A DNA stretch of 64,000 nucleotides from Synchiropus splendidus (GCF_027744825.2 NC_071339.1:25708501-25772500), one strand, 5' to 3'; numbered from the stretch's first letter, positions 13,261 through 26,667 are shown. Notes: generated by a model from the sequence alone, not told the origin. Translations and numbers: made by a program.

Positions 13261-15500
13261 AGCTTCCCTGTAAAGATATAGCACAATGCGTAAAACACGT
13301 TTTCAGCCTGAGATAAGGTTGATTCGGGAACGCCAAACATAAAAATGCTGATAACATTTGAAAAACACTTCAGACAGCTTAGATTTGATGTGCAACTGCT
13401 AGAAACACCCTTTCTGTTGTAGTTGGAAGTGAAAATTTCATTTTCTGAAGCTTCTCTGCAAAGTTACGGCACAATGCAGAAAACGCGTTTTCAGACTGAG
13501 ATGAGGTCGATTCCGGAACGCCAAACATAAAAATGTTGATAACTTTGGAAAAACACTTCAGACAGCTTAGATTTGATGTGAAACTACTCAAAAGACCCTT
13601 TCTGCTATAGTGGCAGGTGAAAATTTCATGTTCTGAAGCTTCCCTGCAAAGTTATGGCACAATGCAGAAAACGCGTTTTCAGCCTGAGATAAGGTCGATT
13701 CCGGAATGCCAAACATAAAAATGTTGATAACTTTGGAAAAACACTTCAGACAGCTTAGATTTGATGTGCAACTACTAAAAAGACCCTTTCTGCTATAGTA
13801 GGAGGCCAAAATTTCATGTTCGGAAGCATGCATGCAAAGTTATGGCACAATGCAGAAAACACGTTTTCAGCCCGAGATAAGGTCGATTCCGGAACGCCAA
13901 ACATAAAAATGTTGATAACATTGGAAAAACACTTCAGACAGCTTCGATTTGATGTGCAACTACTAGATAGACCCTTTCTGCTACAGTGGGAGGTGAACAT
14001 TTCATGTTCTGAAGATTCCCTGTAAAGATATAGCACAATGCGTAAAACACGTTTTCAGCCTGAGATAAGGTTGATTCGGGAACGCCAAACATAAAAATGC
14101 TGATAACATTTGAAAAACACTTCAGACAGCTTAGATTTGATGTGCAACTGCTAGAAACACCCTTTCTGTTGTAGTTGGAAGTGAAAATTTCATTTTCTGA
14201 AGCTTCTCTGCAAAGTTACGGCACAATGCAGAAAACGCGTTTTCAGACTGAGATGAGGTCGATTCCGGAACGCCAAACATAAAAATGTTGATAACTTTGG
14301 AAAAACACTTCAGACAGCTTAGATTTGATGTGAAACTACTCGAAAGACCCTTTCTGCTATAGTGGCAGGTGAAAATTTCATGTTCTGAAGCTTCCCTGCA
14401 AAGTTATGGCACAATGCAGAAAACGCGTTTTCAGCCTGAGATAAGGTCGATTCGGGAATGCCAAACATAAAAATGTTGATAACTTTGGAAAAACACTTCA
14501 GACAGCTTAGATTTGATGTGCAACTACTAGAAAGACCCTTTCTGCGATAGTGGGACATGAAAATTTCATGTTCGGAAGCATCCATGCAAAGTTATGGCAC
14601 AATACAAAAAACGCGTTTTCAGCCTGAGATTAGGTCGATTCCGGAACGCCAAACATAAAAATGTTGATAAGTTTCGAAAAACACTTCAGACAGCTTAGAT
14701 TTGATGTGCAACTACTAAAAAGACCCTTTCTGCTATAGTAGGAGGCCAAAATTTCATGTTCGGAAGCATCCATGCAAAGTTATGGCACAATGCAGAAAAC
14801 GCGTTTTCAGCCCGAGATAAGGTCGATTCCGGAACGGCAAACATAAAAATGTTGATAACTTTGGAAAAACACTTCAGACAGCTTAGATTTGATGTGAAAC
14901 TACTCGAAAGACCCTTTCTGCTATAGTGGCAGGTGAAAATTTCATGTTCTGAAGCTTCCCTGCAAAGCTATGGCACAATGCGTAAAACGCGTTTTCAGCC
15001 TGAGATAAGGTCGATTCCGGAACGCCAAACATAAAAATGTTGATAAGTTTCGAAAAACACTTCAGACAGCTTAGATTTGATGTGCAACTACTAAAAAGAC
15101 CCTTTCTGCTATAGTAGGAGGCCAAAATTTCATGTTCGGAAGCATCCATGCAAAGTTATGGCACAATGCAGAAAACGCGTTTTCAGCCCGAGATAAGGTC
15201 GATTCCGGAACGCCAAACATAAAAATGTTGATAACTTTGGAAAAACACTTCAGATAGCTTAGATTTGATGTGCAACTGCTAGAAACACCCTTTCTGTTGT
15301 AGTTGGAAGTGAAAATTTCATTTTCTGAAGCTTCTCTGCAAAGTTACGGCACAATGCAGAAAACGCGTTTTCAGACTGAGATGAGGTCGATTCCGGAACG
15401 CCAAACATAAAAATGTTCATAACTTTGGAAAAACACTTCAGACAGCTTCGATTTGATGTGAAACTACTCGAAAGACCCTTTCTGCTATAGTGGCAGGTGA
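13260..15500. repeat. Higher-order repeat with four-monomer spacing
   Basis: A diagnostic monomer (CCCTGTAAAGATATAGCAC) occurs near 13,267 and 14,019, 752 bp apart, which is four monomers. The accompanying GAAACACCCTTTCTGTTGTAGTTGG monomer type recurs near 13,400, 14,152 and 15,280, and again near 20,560. Related units reappear in array B near 45,290 and 46,050. Confidence 0.75.
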
Positions 15501-18500
15501 AAATTTCATGTTCTGAAGCTTCCCTGCAAAGTTATGGCACAATGCAGAAAACGCGTTTTCAGCCTGAGATAAGGTGGGTTCCGGAACGCCAAACATAAAA
15601 ATGTTGATAACATTGGAAAAATACTTCAGACAGCTTAGATATGATATGCAACTACTAGAAAGACCCTTTCTGCAATAGTCGGAAGTGAAAATTTCATGTT
15701 CTGAAGCTTCCCTGCAAAGTTCTGGCACAATGAATGAAACAAGTTTTCAGCCTGAGATAAGGTGGGTTCCGGAACGCCAAACATAAAAATGTTGATAACT
15801 TTGGAAAAACACTTCAGACAGCTTAGATTTGATGTGCACCTACTAGAAAGACCCTTTCTGCTTTCGCGGGAGGTTAAAATTCCATGTTTTGAAGCTTCCC
15901 TGCAAAGTTATGGCACAAGGCAAAAAACGCGTTTTCAACCTGAGATAAGATGGGTTCCGGAACGCCATGAATAAAAATGTTGATAACTTTGGAAAAAAAC
16001 TTCATACAGCTTAGATTTGATGTGCAACTACTAGAAAGACCCTTTCTGCTTTAGTGGGAGGTTAAAATTCCATGTTCTGAAGCTTCCCTGCAAAGCTTTG
16101 GCACAAAGCAGGAAACGCGTTTTCAGCCTGAGATGAGGTGGATTCCGGAACACAAAAACAAAAAAATGTTGATAACTTTGGAAAAACTCTTCAGACAGCT
16201 TAGATATGATGTGCAACTACTAGAAAAACCCTTTCTGCTATAGTCAGAGGTGAAAATTTCATGTTCTGAAGCTTCCCTGCAAAGTTATGGCTCAAAGAAA
16301 GAAACACGTTTTCAGCCTGAGATAAGGTGGGTTCTGAACGCCAAATATAAAATTGTTGATAACTTTGGAAAAACACTTCAGACAGCTTAGATTTGATGTG
16401 CAACTACTAGAAAGTCCCTTTCTACTATAGTGGGAGGTGAAAATTTCATGTTCTGAGGCTTCACTGCAAAGTTATGGCACAATGCAGAAAACGCATTTTC
16501 AGCCTGAGATAAGGTGGGTTCCGGAACGCCAAACATAAAAATGTTGATAACTTTGGAAAAACACTTCAGACTGCATAGAATTAATGTGCAACTACGAGAA
16601 AGACCATTTCTGCTATAGTGGGAGGTGAAAATAAAATTTTATGTTCTGAAGCTTCCCTGCCAAGTTATGGCACAATGCGTAAAACATGTTTTCAGCCTGA
16701 GATAAGGTCGATTCCGGAAGGCAAAAAATAAAAAAAGTTGATAACTTTGGAATAACACTTCAGACAGCTAAGATTTGATGTGCAACTACTAGAAAGACCC
16801 TTTCTGCTATAGTGGGATGTGGAAATTTCATGTTCTGAAGCTTCTCAGCAAAGCTTTGACACAATGCAGGAAACGCGTTTTCAGCCTGAGATAAGGCGGG
16901 TTCCGGAACGCCAAACATAAGAATGTTGATAACATTGGAAAAATACTTCAGACAGCTTAGATATGATATGCAACTACTAGAAAGACCCTTTCTGCAATAG
17001 TCGGAAGTGAAAATTTCATGTTCTGAAGCTTCCCTGCAAAGTTCTGGCACAAAGAATGAAACAAGTTTTCAGCCTGAGATAAGGTGGGTTCCGGAACGCC
17101 AAACATAAAAATGTTGATAACTTTGGAAAAACACTTCAGACAGCTTAGATTTGATGTGCACCTACTAGAAAGAACCTTTCTGCTTTCGCGGGAGGTTAAA
17201 ATTCCATGTTCTGAAGCTTCCCTGCAAAGTTATGGCACAAGGCAGAAAACGCGTTTTCAACCTGAGATAAGATGGGTTCCGGAACGCCATGAATAAAAAT
17301 GTTGATAACTTTGGAAAAAAACTTCTGACAGCTTAGATTTGATGTGCAACTACTAGAAAAACCCTTTCTGCTCTAGTCAGAGGTGAAAATTTCATGTTCT
17401 GAAGCTTCCCTGCAAAGTTATGGCACAAAGAAAGAAACACGTTTTCAGCCTGAGATAAGGTGGGTTCTGAACGGCAAATATAAAAATGTTGATAACTTTG
17501 GAAAAACACTTCAGACAGCTTAGATTTGATGTGCAACTACTACAAAGTCCCTTTCTACTATAGTGGGAGGTGAAAATTTCATGTTCTGAGGCTTCACTGC
17601 AAAGTCATGGCACAATGCAGAAAACACGTTTTTAGCCTGAGATTAGGAGGGTTCCGGAACGCCAAACATAAAAATGTTGATAACTTTGGAAAAACACTTC
17701 AGACTGCATAGAATTAATGTGCAACTACGAGAAAGACCATTTCTGCTATAGTGGGAGGTGAAAATAAAATTTTATGTTCTGAAGCTTCCCTGCCAAGTTA
17801 TGGCACAATGCGTAAAACATGTTTTCAGCCTGAGACAAGGTCGATTCCGGAAGGCCAAAAATAAAAAAAGTTGATAACTTTGGAATAACACTTCAGACAG
17901 CTAAGATTTGATATGCAACTACTAGAAAGACCCTTTCTGCTATAGTGGGATGTGAAAATTTCATGTTCTGAAGCTTCTCTGCAAAGTTATGACACAATGC
18001 AGAAAACGCGTTTTCAGCCTGACATAAGGTGGGTTCCGGAACGCCAAACATAAAGATTTTGATAACTTTGGAAAAACACTTCAGACTGCTACGATTTGAT
18101 GTGCAACTACTAGAAAGACCCTTTCTGCGATAGTGGGAGGTGAAAATTTCATGTTTTGAAGCTTCTCTGCAAAGTTATGGCGCAATGCAGGAAACACGTT
18201 TTCAGCCTGAGATAAGGCGGGTTCCGGAACGCCAAACATAAGAATGTTGAACACTTTGGAAAAACATTTCACACAGCTTAGATTTGATGTGCAAGTACTA
18301 GAAAGACCCTTTCTGCTATAGTGGGATGTGAAAATTTCATGTTCTGAAGCTTCCCTGCAAAGTTATGGCACATTGCAGAAAACGCATTTTCAGCCTGAGA
18401 TAAGGTGGGTTCCGGAACGCCAAACATAAAAATGTTGATAACTTTGGAAAAACACTTCAGACAGCTTAGATTAGATGTGCAACAACTAGAAAGACCCTTT

Positions 18501-21094
18501 CTACTATAGTGGGAGGTGAAAATTTCATGTTCTGAAGCTTCTCTGCAAAGTTATGGCACAATGCAGAAAACGCGTTTTCAGCCTGAGATAAGGTGGGTTC
18601 CGGAACACCAAACATAAAAATGTTGATAACTTTGGAAAAACATTTCAGACAGCTTAGATTTGTTGTGCAAGTACTAGAAAGACCCTTTCTGCTATAGTGG
18701 GATGTGAAAATTTCATGTTCTGAAGCTTCCCTGCAAAGTTATGGCACAATGCAGAAAACGCATTTTCAGCCTGAGATAAGGTCGATTCTGGAACGCCAAA
18801 CATAAAAATGTTGATAACTTTGGAAAAACATTTCAGACCGCTTAGATTTGATGTGCAAGTACTAGAAAGACCCTTTTTGCTATAGTGGGACGTGAAAATT
18901 TCATGTTCTGAAACTTCCCTGCATAGTTATGCCCAAAAGCAGAAAACGCGTTTTCAGCCTGAGATAAGGTCGATTCCGGAACGGCAAACATAAAAATGTT
19001 GATAACTTTTGAAAAACACTTCAGACCGCATAGATTTGATGTGCAACTACTCGAAAGACCCTTTCTGCTATAGTGGGAGGTGAAAATTTCATGTTCTGAA
19101 GCTTCCCTGCAAAGTTATGGCACAATGCAGAAAACGCGTTTTCAGCCTGAGATAAGGTCGATTCCGGAATGCCAAACATAAAAATGTTGATAACTTTGGA
19201 AAAACACTTCAGACAGCTTAGATTTGATGTGCAACTACTAGAAAGACCCTTTCTGCGATAGTGGGACATGAAAATTTCATGTTCGGAAGCATCCATGCAA
19301 AGTTATGGCACAATGCAGAAAACGCGTTTTCAGCCTGAGATAAGGTCGATTCCGGAATGCCAAACATAAAAATGTTGATAAGTTTCGAAAAACACTTCAG
19401 ACAGCTTAGATTTGATGTGCAACTACTAAAAAGACCCTTTCTGCTATAGTAGGAGGCCAAAATTTCATGTTCGGAAGCTTCTGTGCAAAGTTATGGCATA
19501 ATGCAGAAAACGCTTTTTCAGCCTGAGATAAGGTGGGTTCCGGAACACCAAACATAAAAATGTTGATAACTTTGGAAAAACATTTCAGACAGCTTAGATT
19601 TGTTGTGCAAGTACTAGAAAGACCCTTTCTGCTATAGTGGGATGTGAAAGTTTCATGTTCTGAAGCTTCCCTGCAAAGTTATGGCACAATGTAGAAAACG
19701 CATTTTCAGCCTGAGATAAGGTCGATTCTGGAACGCCAAACATAAAAATGTTGATAACTTTGGAAAAACATTTCAGACAGCTTAGATTTGATGTGCAAGT
19801 ACTAGAAAGACCCTTTTTGCTATAGTGGGATGTGAAAATTTCATGTTCTGAAACTTCCCTGCATAGTTATGCCCAAAAGCAGAAAACGCGTTTTCAGCCT
19901 GAGATAAGGTCGATTCCGGAACGGCAAACATAAAAATGTTGATAACTTTTGAAAAACACTTCAGACCGCATAGATTTGATGTGCAACTACTCGAAAGACC
20001 CTTTCTGCTATAGTGGGAGGTGAAAATTTCATGTTCTGAAGCTTCCCTGCAAAGTTATGGCACAATGCAGAAAACACGTTTTCAGCCTGAGATAAGGTCG
20101 ATTCCGGAATGCCAAACATAAAAATGTTGATAACTTTGGAAAAACACTTCAGACAGCTTAGATTTGATGTGTAACTACTAGAAAGACCCTTTCTGCGATA
20201 GTGGGACATGAAAATTTCATGTTCGGAAGCATCCATGCAAAGTTATGGCACAATGCAAAAAACACGTTTTCAGCCTGAGATAAGGTCGATTCCGGAACGC
20301 CAAACATAAAAATGTTGATAAGTTTCGAAAAACACTTCAGACAGCTTAGATTTGATGTGCAACTACTAAAAAGACCCTTTCTGCTATAGTAGGAGGCCAA
20401 AATTTCATGTTCGGAAGCATCCATGCAAAGTTATGGCACAATGCAGAAAACGCGTTTTCAGCCCGAGATAAGGTCGATTCCGGAACGCCAAACATAAAAA
20501 TGTTGATAACTTTGGAAAAACACTTCAGATAGCTTAGATTTGATGTGCAACTGCTAGAAACACCCTTTCTGTTGTAGTTGGAAGTGAAAATTTCATTTTC
20601 TGAAGCTTCTCTGCAAAGTTACGGCGCAATGCAGAAAACGCGTTTTCAGACTGAGATGAGGTCGATTCCGGAACGCCAAACATAAAAATGTTGATAACTT
20701 TGGAAAAACACTTCAGACAGCTTAGATTTGATGTGAAACTACTCGAAAGACACTTTCTGCTATAGTGGCAGGTGAAAATTTCATGTTCTGAAGCTTCCCT
20801 GCAAAGTTATGGCACAATGCGTAAAACGCGTTTTCAGCCTGAGATAAGGTCGATTCCGGAACGCCAAACATAAAAAAGTTGTTACCTTTGGAAAAACACT
20901 TCAGATAGCTTAGATTTGATGTGCAACTACTAGAAATACCCTTTCTGTGATAGTGGGATGTGAAAATTTCATGTTCTGAAGCTTCCCTGCAAAGTTATGG
21001 CACAACGCAGAAAACGCGTTTTCACCCTGAGATAAGGTGGGTTCCGGAACGCCAAACAAAAAAATGTTGATAGCACTGGAAAAACACTTCAGAC

Positions 21095-22010
21095 AGCTTA
21101 GATTTGATGTGCAACTATTAGAAAGATCCTTTCTGCTATAGTGGGAGGTGAAAATTTCATGTTCTGAGGCTTCCCTGCAAAGTTATGGCACAATGCAGAA
21201 AACGCGTTTTCAGCCTGAGATAAGGTGGGTTCCGGAACGCCAAACATAAAAATTTTGATAACTTTCGGAAAACAGTTCAGACAGATTAGATTTGAAGTGC
21301 AACTACTAGAAAGACAGTTTCTGCTATAGTGGCAATGAAAATTTCTTGTTCTGAAGCTTCCCAGAAAACTTATGGCACAATGCAGAAAAAGCCTTTTCAG
21401 CCTGAGATAAGGTCGATTCCGGAACGGCAAACATAAATATGTTGATAACTTTGGAAAAACACTTCAGACAGCTTAGATTTGAAGTGCAACTACTAGAAAG
21501 ACAGTTTCTGCTATAGTGGCAATGAAAATTTCTTGTTCTGAAGCTTCCCAGAAAACTTATGGCACAATGCAGAAAAAGCCTTTTCAGCCTGAGATAAGGT
21601 CGATTCCGGAACGGCAAACATAATAATGTTGATAACTTTCGAAAAAACTCTTCAGACTGCTTAGATTTGATATGCAACTACTAGAAATACCCTTTCTGCT
21701 ATATTGGGGGGTGAATATATGATGTTCTGAAACTTCCCTGTAAAGTTATGGCACAATGCAGAAAACGCGTTGTTAGCCCGAGATAAGGTGGGTTCCGGAA
21801 CGCCAAACATAAAAATGTTGATAACTTTCGGAAAACACTTCAGACAGATTAGATTTGAAGTGCAACTACGAGAAAGACCGTTTCTGCTATAGTGGCAATG
21901 AAAATTTCTTGTTCTGAAGCTTCCCAGAAAACTTATGGCACAATGCAGAAAAAGCCTTTTCAGCCTGAGATAAGGTCGATTCCGGAACGGCAAACATAAT
22001 TATGTTGATA
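21095..22010. repeat. Three-monomer duplication near the right end of array A
   Basis: A monomer carrying CTATAGTGGCAATGAAAATTTC and CCCAGAAAACTTATGG appears near 21,330, 21,518 and 21,892. Array B has it once, near 47,200. Array A therefore carries an extra segment of about 565 bp (three monomers) relative to array B at this point. Confidence 0.8.
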
Positions 22011-23559
22011 ACTTTGGAAAAACACTTCAGACAGCTTAGATTTGATGTGCAACTACTAGAAACACCCTTTCTGCTACAGTGGGAGGTGAAAACTTCTTGT
22101 TCTGAAGCTTCCCTGCAAAGTTATGGCGCCTTTAGAAAACACATTTTCAGCATGAGATAAGGTGGGTTCCGGAATGCCAAACATAAAAATGTTGATAGCT
22201 TTGGAAAAACACTTCAGACAGCTTAGATTGTAATGTGCAACTACTAGAAAGACCCTTTCTGCTATATTTGGAGGTGAACATTTCTTGTTCTGAAGCTTCC
22301 ATGCAAAGTTATGGCACAATGCGGATAACGCGTTTTCAGCCTGAGATTAGGTGGGTTCCGGAACGCCAAACATAAAAATGTTGATACCTTTCGAAAAACA
22401 CTTCAGACAGCTTAGATTTGATGTGCAACTACAAGAAAGACCCATTCTGCTATAGTGGGAGTTGTAAATTTCATGTTCTGAAGCTTCCCTGCAAAGTTTT
22501 GGCACATTGCAGTAAAGGCGTTTTCAGCCTGAGAGTAGGTGGGTTCGGGTACGCCAAACATAAAAATGTTGATAACTTTGGAAAAACACTTCAGACAGCT
22601 TGGATTTAATGTACATCTACTAGAAAGACCATTTCTGCTATAGTGGGAGGTGAAAATTTCAAGATCTGAGGCTTCCCCGAGAAGTTATGTCACAATGGAG
22701 AAAAGGTGTTTTCAGCCTGAGATGAAGTGGGTTTCGGAACGCCAAAAAGAAAAATGCTGATAACTTTGGAAAAACACTTCAGACATCATAGATTTGATGT
22801 GCAACTAGTAATAATACCCTTTCTGCTATAGTGGGGGGTGAAAATTTCATATTCTGAAGCTTCCCTGAGAAGTTATGGCACAACTCAGAAAACGCGTTTT
22901 CAGCCTGAGATAAGGTGGGTTTCGGAATACCAAACAATAAAAATGTTTATCTCTTTCGAAAAACACTTCAGACAGCTTAGATTTGATGTGCAACTACTAG
23001 AAAGACCCTTTCTGCTATAGTGGGAGGTGAACATTTCGTGTTCGGTAGCTTCCCTGAGAAGTTATGGCACAATGCAGTAAACGCGTTTTCAGCCTGAGAA
23101 AAGGTGGGTTTCGGAAAGCCAAACATAAAAATGTTGATAACTTTTGAAAAACACTTCAGACGGCTTAGATTTGATGTGCAACTACTACAAAGACCCTTTC
23201 TGCTATAGTGGGAGCTGAAAATATCATGTTCTGAAGCTTCCCTGACAAGTTATGGCACAATGCAGAAAACTTGTTTTCAGAAAAGGTGGTTTACGGAACG
23301 CCAAACATAAAAATGTTGTGAAGTGGCACGAATAACCTTCCATGCAGTGGGTCTTGGCGTCCCCCTTGGGCCCTCTCGTTGCCAAATCAGGTGCTTCGCT
23401 GCTCCGGCGACTACACAGGGGAACCAGACGCCATCCCGTCCATATTTGTACGGAGAACTCACCAGCGGAGACAAGTTTAGCCCATGACGAAGCACTGCGG
23501 AAGAGAAACACTTTATTGCACCAACAATACAAAAGCATCAGCGCTCCTGAAATTCGCTC

Positions 23560-24460
23560 AGCTCTGGAGGGTGGGGCCTGGTCCCCTTGATCGCAGGAAA
23601 AAGTTGGATTCAGATGAAGAGACCCTCCCCTCGGTCCGCGAACGATTCTCTGATCTCTTGGCCAGAGCTGCTGGAAGCACCTGCAGACAGGACAACGTGA
23701 GGCAAAGATGAAGCAGCTGCGTCCGACAAAGAAGAAGCAGCTACGTCCGACAAACAGAGATCTGCAAAAGTTAAGTCAGAAGCCCAGGAGGCTGTTTGGC
23801 AGATTTCTGCCAAAGAAACTCCTCTGAAGGCTCCTATGCATGATGCCTTTTATACCACCTGCCAGAGCCACCCACAGCTTATATTTTTTCCTGAGGGCCT
23901 TGACTCCATTCAGACAAGCTCTCAGTGCCCTCACGGGACACACCTTTTGCAAGCGCCAGTGGTTCTCATCCGGGTGGGGGGGTAGTACAGAAAGCGTCTA
24001 CTGAAAAATTGCTCACCTCAGAAGAGGCACAAAGAAAATTGGGAAAAAAAGACTAATCGAGAAGGCACATAGTTGTCCAAACCCTCCTGATGGAGGCCAG
24101 GACCAGGAGGAGAGCTGCTTTGTAAGCCACCAGCTCCAAAGGAGCCTGATCAAGTGGCTCGAAGGGAGCTTCAGAGAGAGCCTTTAATACCAATTGAAGA
24201 TCCCAATGGGGCAGATGCGTCTGGAGGTGGGACTGAGTCTTCGAGATCCCTGCATGAACTGGACTAGCAGTGGATGTTTACCCAATGGACAGCAGTCCAC
24301 ACCCATTGAGCATTATATGCTTTGAGTGTTGCGGGTGCTTTAGCATTTCGACTAGTGAACTGCGCCTCGGGGGGCAGAGGACTGCCTGCTAGCCTTGATG
24401 TAGCCGTGCTTTGAGGAGACGCCCCAGGATAGGCGGTCCCCTCATAATTTCTGCCCCCTG
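23560..24460 (-). pseudogene. DIRS-type tyrosine recombinase remnant (third DIRS fragment)
   Basis: Read on the minus strand from the right, this fragment shows an N-terminal core-binding motif (RNAKAPATLKAYNAQW, about 24,310-24,350), then APLELVAYKAALL-like residues near 24,130, then KVCPVRALRA and KLWVALAGG near 23,870-23,960. It ends with a C-terminal tail (LTFADLCLSDVAASS and LPHVVLSAG, 23,660-23,790). The same order is seen in the better-preserved recombinases at 25,231-26,279 and 33,436-34,130. The region that should hold the AHSTRG catalytic box is missing between WVALAGG and the tail, and stops and frameshifts interrupt the rest. Family activity would be integration of circular retroelement DNA in the nucleus. 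This copy cannot be functional. Confidence 0.8.
23700..23760 (-). repeat. 24-bp duplication inside the recombinase tail
   Basis: GAAGCAGCTGCGTCCGACAA and its near copy GAAGCAGCTACGTCCGACAA lie 24 bp apart. On the minus strand they encode two versions of an eight-residue unit, LSDVAASS and LSDAAASS. The other DIRS copies have the unit once (LSNVSASS), so this is a local in-frame expansion. Confidence 0.8.
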
Positions 24461-25082
24461 CTGCAGGAATGTTTGCAGGACTTGAACAGGTTGCAGCACT
24501 CCCTTGTGTGAGTGTGTGTGTGAGCACAGGTGGCAGAGTTGTGCAGTCCAGAACACCTCCTGGGACTCTGGAACACGTATGAGGTCATCTTGAGCACAAA
24601 GCTTAACCCCCAGCCTTGCAACATGGCCTGACTTGAGAACCATCGGCAATTACCATGGCCGTCCATACTGGACATCTGACTGGCACTGCCTGCTCCTTTG
24701 CCAGACGGCCGTCAAGGAGATGAACGTTTTGCTGCACTAAACCACCTGCAATGTCACCAGTGATGTTGCTTTGGTATGACGGAAGGTGGTGTGCCCAGAG
24801 TCCTGTCGATATATCGGATGGCCAGGGCGTCACACCGGACCGGCCTATGAGACTTCATACACCACCGCCACGCCCGGGGTCTATCCAGCCTGAATGAATG
24901 AATGAATGGGTTGTGAACAACCCCTCATTCATACACTCTGGGTGGCAGGAGCTGCCGCCTCGCCTTTGCCACCTTAAGCTGATATACAAGGTGGCGTTAA
25001 CAACCCCTCATTAGTGGTGTGTAACTTACACTGTGGATCAGCAGGAACTGTGTTGACCTCTTTTAGCCACCTTACGGCTGAA
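24461..25082. other. Unassigned spacer between DIRS fragments
   Basis: I see no recognisable protein here. The stretch holds a short GT-rich tract near 24,510, a GAATGAAT tract near 24,893, and two diverged copies, about 99 bp apart, of a segment starting GCCACCTTA (24,968 and 25,067). The second copy leads into the left edge of the DIRS element. The spacer may be DIRS terminal or untranslated sequence. Confidence 0.5.
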
Positions 25083-25230
25083 ATAGAAAGTGGCATTAAC
25101 AATCCTCCATACAGATAGAGAAAACATTTACTGAGCCGCTACAGTCAGGCTTCTTGTCTGAGCTGAGCAAGAAAGAGATAGTTATGCAGGAATCTGGTGG
25201 ATCTCAGGACGCTGCACACTCCACAACACT

Positions 25231-26279
25231 TTAATGACGCAGATACTGGTGTCCCAGAGCCAGTGCTGTGAATGAGGCCCTACTGGTCGCAGGGTTCGGC
25301 TGCTCCTGAAGACAGAATGACATGAGGGAAGGAGGATGCTGACACATTAGACAAATAGTGGTCAGCAAAAGTAGAGATTGATGACCAAAAACGCTGCCAG
25401 GCAGATTTCTGCCAGAGATACACCCTTGAAGCAGCAACAGATGTTTCCAGGCCTCTGGTCGAGTGTGCTCTCAGGGATTCGGGTGCCTGTTTTCCTGCTG
25501 TCTCATAGGCTTTCATGATGGCAATTCCAAGCCAATGTGACAACCTGTGAGGCGACAGCGCCTGCCCCTTCTTACCACCTGCGACAGACACCCACAGACT
25601 GTCCGTCTTTCTGAAGGGTGGGACTCGATCCAGTTAAGCTTTTAGCACTCTAACCGGACACATTTTGTGTAAACGCTCATGTACCTCTTTTGAATGGGTA
25701 GGAGAGCAGAAAGTTTTTACTGACAAGAAGTTTATACTGAAGAAGAAGAGAGACATTTAGGTGCAAAGGCAGGGTTGGGTCTAAGTGATACCGCCGAGTC
25801 ATCGTCACCAAAAGAGATGCAATCAGGGCTGATCGAAAAAGCGCTTCTAGCTCCTGGGAGACCTGATCAAGTGGCTCAAAAGGGGCTTCAGAGAGTGAAT
25901 TGAGTACCAGCTGCAGGTCCCAGTACTGACATAACGGTCTTGTGGTTGGTCTAAGCCTTTTCACTCCTCTCATGAAACGGCTCACTAGACGATGCTCGCA
26001 GACGGGGTGGCCGTCCAGACCATTGTGTAGCATGGAAAGGGCTGCTACATAAACCCGTAATGTAGCGCTGCTCCAAGCTTCATTAACCAGATGCTGGAGA
26101 AAAGAGAGGATGAGAGGAACAGGTGCCGATTCTGGGGAGGCTGACTGGGTTCCACACCACCGGGAAAAAAATGTCCATTTAGCATTGTATGCTCTGAGGG
26201 TTGACTGAGCTTTAGCGTTCTGAAGAGTCAATTGGACATCAGGGGGGAAGTGACTGATTGTTAACCCTGGCGAACCCAA
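25231..26279 (-). pseudogene. DIRS element 1 tyrosine recombinase (frameshifted)
   Basis: This is the tyrosine recombinase of a DIRS retroelement. In this family the enzyme integrates a circular DNA intermediate, replacing the DDE integrase of LTR elements. The N-terminal half (25,677-26,279, 200 residues) has the core-binding motif LQNAKAQSTLRAYNAKW and continues through FLQHLVNEAW and VAALSMLH. The catalytic half (25,280-25,591) contains GGKKGQALSPHRLSHW followed by LRAHSTRG, the histidine-arginine box. A frameshift and an in-frame stop (near 25,636) separate the halves, and another frameshift lies near GVSLAEIC (about 25,400). The order recombinase downstream of RT and RNase H on the same strand is canonical for DIRS. 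The copy is dead. Confidence 0.9.
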
Positions 26280-26313
26280 ACCTTGAGGGGTCGTCCTAGT
26301 ATTGGGGGAGACC

Positions 26314-26667
26314 TCAGGGTTCCTGATGCTTGCAGAAGCGCTGACTTCGGTGGAGGGAAGTCCCGAGGCCTTTGATCCACATCTGACTCATCTCCGGATA
26401 CCAGATGGAGCTGGGGCTGTCTAGAGCCACGAGAATCATTCTCACTCTCCGCAGTTGAATTCCCCTCATCAGACATAGAATAAGGCAAGGAGGAGGAAAG
26501 GCGTACAGGAGGCCTTTTGGCCACCTTGGATGAGCCAGGGCGTCCACTCCCAGTGGAGGGTCGTCGGATCTAGGGAGAGAGAACCAGAGAGGACATTTGA
26601 AGTTCTCTCTGCTCGCAAAGAGATCAGCCACTGGGTGGCCGAAAAACTCCCAGATCATATTTGCCAT
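26314..26667 (-). pseudogene. DIRS element 1 region between RNase H and recombinase
   Basis: An open stretch of 117 residues starts MANMIWEFFGHPVADLFAS and continues with CPLWFSL and DALAHPRWPKGLLYAFPPP. These are typical DIRS polyprotein motifs just downstream of RNase H. Upstream in an adjoining frame are LHVPGVDNVAADGLSW residues (about 26,700-26,760), the usual link from RNase H. It lies 35 bp upstream of the recombinase reading frame. Its exact role in the family is unclear to me. It ends by frameshift and has no independent start. Confidence 0.85.

Larger units (their letters stand above)
1..23318. repeat. 188-bp satellite array A (about 124 monomers)
   Basis: A head-to-tail satellite with a 188-bp consensus fills this region and runs off the left edge of the window. 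Landmarks in each monomer are GATTTGATGTGCAACTAC, CTATAGTGGGAGGTG, a HindIII-type AAGCTT, GAAAACGCGTTTTC, TTCCGGAACGCC and AAAAATGTTGATAACTTTGG. Monomers fall into two main types at one site, reading either GGTGGGTTCC or GGTCGATTCC, and the types occur in blocks. Many differences are CG to TG or CA changes (ACGCGT to ACGCAT or ACACGT, CCGGAACG to CCGGAATG), as expected from methylated CpG. The last monomer stops at AAAATGTTG, where the transposon composite begins. A monomer of 188 bp is close to nucleosome plus linker, typical of centromeric or pericentromeric satellites. The chromosomal position is not shown by the sequence. Confidence 0.97.

Noticed and set aside
342..21993. Many minus-strand ORFs of about 88 codons beginning MDASEHEIF and ending VAHQI
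   Set aside because: They recur every 188 bp and each spans about 1.4 monomers. 188 is not a multiple of three, so no long repeat protein is possible, and variants include frequent stops. They are translations of the satellite consensus.
1..23318. CRISPR-like regular spacing
   Set aside because: The whole 188-bp period is repeated with no unique spacers, and the surrounding elements are eukaryotic.
23342..23711. Plus-strand ORFs at the start of the insert
   Set aside because: They overlap the minus-strand recombinase tail and have no similarity of their own. They are treated as shadows.
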